This document shows, one piece after another, positions 25,571 to 28,020 of a DNA stretch of 28,020 bases; position 1 is the stretch's first letter, and every line of letters begins with the position of its first letter. Position numbers and translations under genes: made by a program. The stretch is from NCBI GenBank assembly GCA_023853785.1, contig JAJIRX010000099.1:1-28020 (forward strand). Reading direction: 5' to 3'. The DNA is from Psilocybe azurescens. Lineage: Eukaryota; Basidiomycota; Agaricomycetes; Agaricales; Agrocybaceae. The notes under the pieces are model-generated. The model ran no database searches. It was not told the DNA's origin and saw only the letters and a list, made by a program, of their open reading frames with translations.

Positions 25571-26168
25571 ATGCCGGGAGTACGAGACGTCAGGTTAGAC
25601 TATGCTCGTTGTGCGTCAAACGATCCCGGAACGCTGATTTAATTCGGTCTTCAGCGCAGAAGAATTTATCACTGCTTATGCTTCTCATTTGAAGCGGTCA
25701 GGCAAGCTGGAGGTCCCAGCTTGGGTTGATATTGTAAAAACTGGCTCATTCAAAGAGCTCGCCCCTACGATCCCGATTGGTACTATGTCCGAGCAGGTTT
25801 GTAGTTATAAGTTCTATATGTCTGATATAATAATAATCCAACTTGTTATTTGTATAGCTGCTGTTGCTCGTCACATTTACCTCCGCAAAGATGTTGGCAT
25901 TGGTGCCCTCACAAAGCTTCACGGTGGACGCAACAGACGCGGAAACCGCCCCTCCCACCACGCCGACTCATCCGCCTCTGTCCAGCGCAAAGTCTGCCAG
26001 TCATTGGAGAAGATCGGTGTGCTAGAGCAGACTGGCAACGGTGGACGAAGAATTTCCCAAGACGGCCAACGGGATTTGGATCGAATTGCCACCGCAGTTG
26101 TTGAGGAGATCAAGGCCAAGGAGGAGGATGAGGAGGAAGACGAGGAGGAGGAGGAGGATGAGGAGTAA
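25571..26168 (+). CDS. RPS19: 40S ribosomal protein S19 (eS19)
   Basis: Small-subunit ribosomal protein needed for 18S rRNA maturation. Three exons: 25571-25593 (MPGVRDV), 25655-25796, 25858-26168. Family blocks: AEEFITAYASHLKRSGKLEVP, VDIVKTG, ARHIYLRKDVGIGALTKLHG, VCQSLEKIGVLEQ and QDGQRDLDRIA. The middle exon breaks frame at C4 25762-25765. One added C turns ELAPTIPIGTM into the conserved ELAPYDPDWYYVRAA, and the exon sum becomes 477 nt (158 residues), divisible by three. The protein ends in an acidic tail of Glu/Asp encoded by GAG/GAT repeats, longer than the usual eS19 end. The very short first exon followed by an intron is typical of ribosomal protein genes. Confidence 0.95.
26121..26165 (+). 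repeat. GAG/GAT trinucleotide tract encoding an acidic tail
   Basis: Fifteen consecutive Glu/Asp codons (mostly GAG) immediately before the RPS19 stop codon. A likely length-variable microsatellite in coding sequence. Confidence 0.9.
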
Positions 26169-26815
26169 ACTTGCACAGCCGTGATGTCTACACTCCTTTC
26201 ACGTATGATCTTGCATGTTTTATCTTTTCATTGTATGCAGCATGCGCTCGCTAAAATAATCCCTTGTCATCGCTTCCTTATCTGCGGATGTTCAAGCGTC
26301 ACAATGTTGGTCTTGGTTCTTCCTTTCCTAGCTCTACCACTCTACCACTGGCAATAATCCTTGGGTAGCGATCGATGCTTCCATGAACATTCTTATGCTT
26401 TCGTGTTCGCCGACTCTGAGTGAATACATGTCAGGTTTTGTCTCCGGAAGAAAGGATTTCGCAGAGCTATGCAAATTTCCATCTTGCTTTCCTGTGTGAA
26501 AATCGCGTTCTGACTATGAATACGAAGCCATTCGTGCCTTAGTCTGATCAGTCTATTCTCATGTTGTACCATATCAACGTTCGTTATTGTACTGCTTCTA
26601 CTTCTCGTGGAGCTATGTATATGCATTCCTTCTGTTAAGTATTCTCGTTGTTGTGATAGTCATCTGGTCAGAATCTTTTTAGGAAGGCTTCGGTGTGAAC
26701 CTGATTACTGAACATATATAGGAGGTCAGGCCATTTCACTGCGTTCACACCCTCGTTGATTTATACTTTAGAGTTATATTACTCTTCTACAGTCCACTCG
26801 ATTATTTCCACCATC
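26169..26815. other. Intergenic: RPS19 3' UTR and peroxiredoxin promoter
   Basis: 647 bases between two plus-strand genes with only short open frames. A TATA-like box lies near its right end. Confidence 0.5.
26715..26720 (+). promoter_or_regulatory. TATA-like element of the peroxiredoxin gene
   Basis: AACATATATAGGAGG contains TATATA about 100 bases before the peroxiredoxin ATG, a usual distance for fungal promoters. Confidence 0.45.
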
Positions 26816-27657
26816 ATGTCTTACCAGTCGCTCATTGGTAAACCGGCTCCTCCCATCACTTTGGATAACTACGATGGGCAGCCATTTACTTTCACGCCGG
26901 GAGAGAAGGGGTTGCCTACAGCGTTGTTCTTTTATCCTGAATCTGGTAAATTATTGTGTATTCTAAATATCTGTTGGTCTCTAATGAATTGTATGCGTTT
27001 ACCAGGCTCTTATGGGTGCACGAAGCAGGCGTGTCAATTCCGGGATGCTATTGCAGGTTAGTCAAGGCGCTTATCGCACAGACCCCAGCCATGCGCATAT
27101 CTTTGCAGATGCTCGATGAATCCTGGGCTGATCTGTACATACAGAGAAGGATACATTTGGACCTGGCAAAGTTCAGATCATAGGCATCAGCCCGGATCCC
27201 GTCGCAAAGCAGAAGGCTTTCGTGGAGAAACAGAAATTGACGGTATATTCCTATTCATCGAGATATTGGTTTTTTGTTGATTTATTCCATGATGCACACC
27301 GCGCAGTATCCCGTGCTTAGCGACGTGAAGAAGGAAGTGTTCAAGGTTTATGGGATCGGCAAGGGGATGCTGGGTTTGGCTGCTGTTGCGCGGGTAACGT
27401 TCATTGTTGATAAGAAAGGTATCGTGAGGTGAGAATATCAGTGATGGTACTGGTATTAAACTGACTGGATGATCAATCTATTTAGAGATGCTTTGGACGC
27501 AACGATGAATTATGGAGCGCATTCAAAGTTCGTGGAGAAGTGGCTCGCTCGACTTCAAACGGAAGATGAAGCCACCGCGGAGACTCCTACTACTCCAGCC
27601 GTCGAAACTGCCACTGCGGAGGCACCTAAATGGGGAGCTGAAAATAGTTCTATCTAA
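26816..27657 (+). CDS. Peroxiredoxin Q / BCP type (Dot5-like thiol peroxidase)
   Basis: Reduces hydrogen and organic peroxides using thioredoxin. Five exons (26816-26945, 27006-27056, 27145-27242, 27307-27428, 27486-27657) sum to 573 nt, 190 residues, no frame break. Family signs: IGKPAPPITL and TALFFYPESGSYGCTKQAC, with peroxidatic Cys48 and resolving Cys53 spaced by four residues as in PrxQ. These are followed by FRDAIAEKDTFGPGKVQIIG, ISPDPVAKQKAF, YPVLSD, VARVTFIVDKKG and RDALDATMNYGAH. The C-terminus adds about 30 residues rich in Glu, Ala and Thr. Yeast Dot5 is nuclear; here no clear targeting signal is seen at the N-terminus (MSYQSLIG), so location is open. Confidence 0.95.
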
Positions 27658-28020
27658 TTCGGTGGACTCCGGCGGACACGACATCGAACTGCCTGAATCA
27701 ATCGATGTTTGTTTTGTAAAATCGTTCCGCTTGTATACTCTTATAAAACATTTCTTTCTAATGTTGTAAAGACTCCTTATGAAATATGCTTTCTTTTCTC
27801 TTACGCTGAAAGAAACTTCAGATTTACAGTCTGATACATTCACCATGAATTGCCAATTTCTGATCGCGCCGCGTCTTACCCCGCATCACGTGCTGCTTGC
27901 GCCGGGGAATATCACGCGCCAAAACACCCTTTCCTGTATCCGACGACCTCGCTCATACTGGCATTGAGCACAGCTGGCTCATCTTCTAATTCGACGCACA
28001 ACAGAGGCTCGAGATCTCTC
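27658..28020. other. Downstream region, no clear gene
   Basis: After the peroxiredoxin stop there is AT-rich likely 3' UTR, then more GC-rich sequence from about 27860. Only short open frames occur. The next gene presumably begins beyond the window. Confidence 0.4.

Overview
The window looks like nuclear DNA of a basidiomycete fungus, most likely a mushroom-forming agaricomycete. Genes are packed on both strands and most are cut by many introns of about 50-60 nt. The Zn2Cys6 regulator, the WD40-M20 form of DUG2 and the F-box/LRR-like protein are of familiar basidiomycete types. This assignment is an inference from gene structure and protein families.

Layout, left to right: DUG2-like glutathione-degradation protein (minus, 3' end cut by the window edge); a low-complexity nuclear-type protein with three SUMO-interacting-like motifs (plus); a mitochondrial citrate-lyase-beta/citramalyl-CoA-lyase-like enzyme (plus, intact, 8 exons); an accessory patch (about 8.0-11.15 kb) with three related copies of an unrecognised helical protein, two of them clearly broken, and a 475-bp non-autonomous hAT-type element with perfect 8-bp target duplications; the spliceosomal DEAH ATPase Prp2/DHX16 (plus, 12 exons); a short-chain dehydrogenase (minus, 7 exons); a 940-residue Zn2Cys6 transcription factor (minus, 12 exons); a single-pass membrane protein of unknown role (plus); an intronless F-box/LRR-like protein (minus); ribosomal protein S19 (plus); and a peroxiredoxin Q/BCP (plus, intact).

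Most genes are unrelated housekeeping or regulatory loci that happen to be neighbours, and I see no metabolic cluster. The one locus that looks like its own system is the 8-11 kb family patch.

Two cross-cutting observations matter to any user. First, reading frames in six otherwise well-conserved genes break at about 14 places. Every break is cured by adding exactly one base, nearly always in a mononucleotide run. Because Prp2 and RPS19 are essential, these are best explained as residual deletion errors in the assembly, not pseudogenes. Second, three introns use GC-AG borders, two of them in the same transcription factor gene with the same donor.
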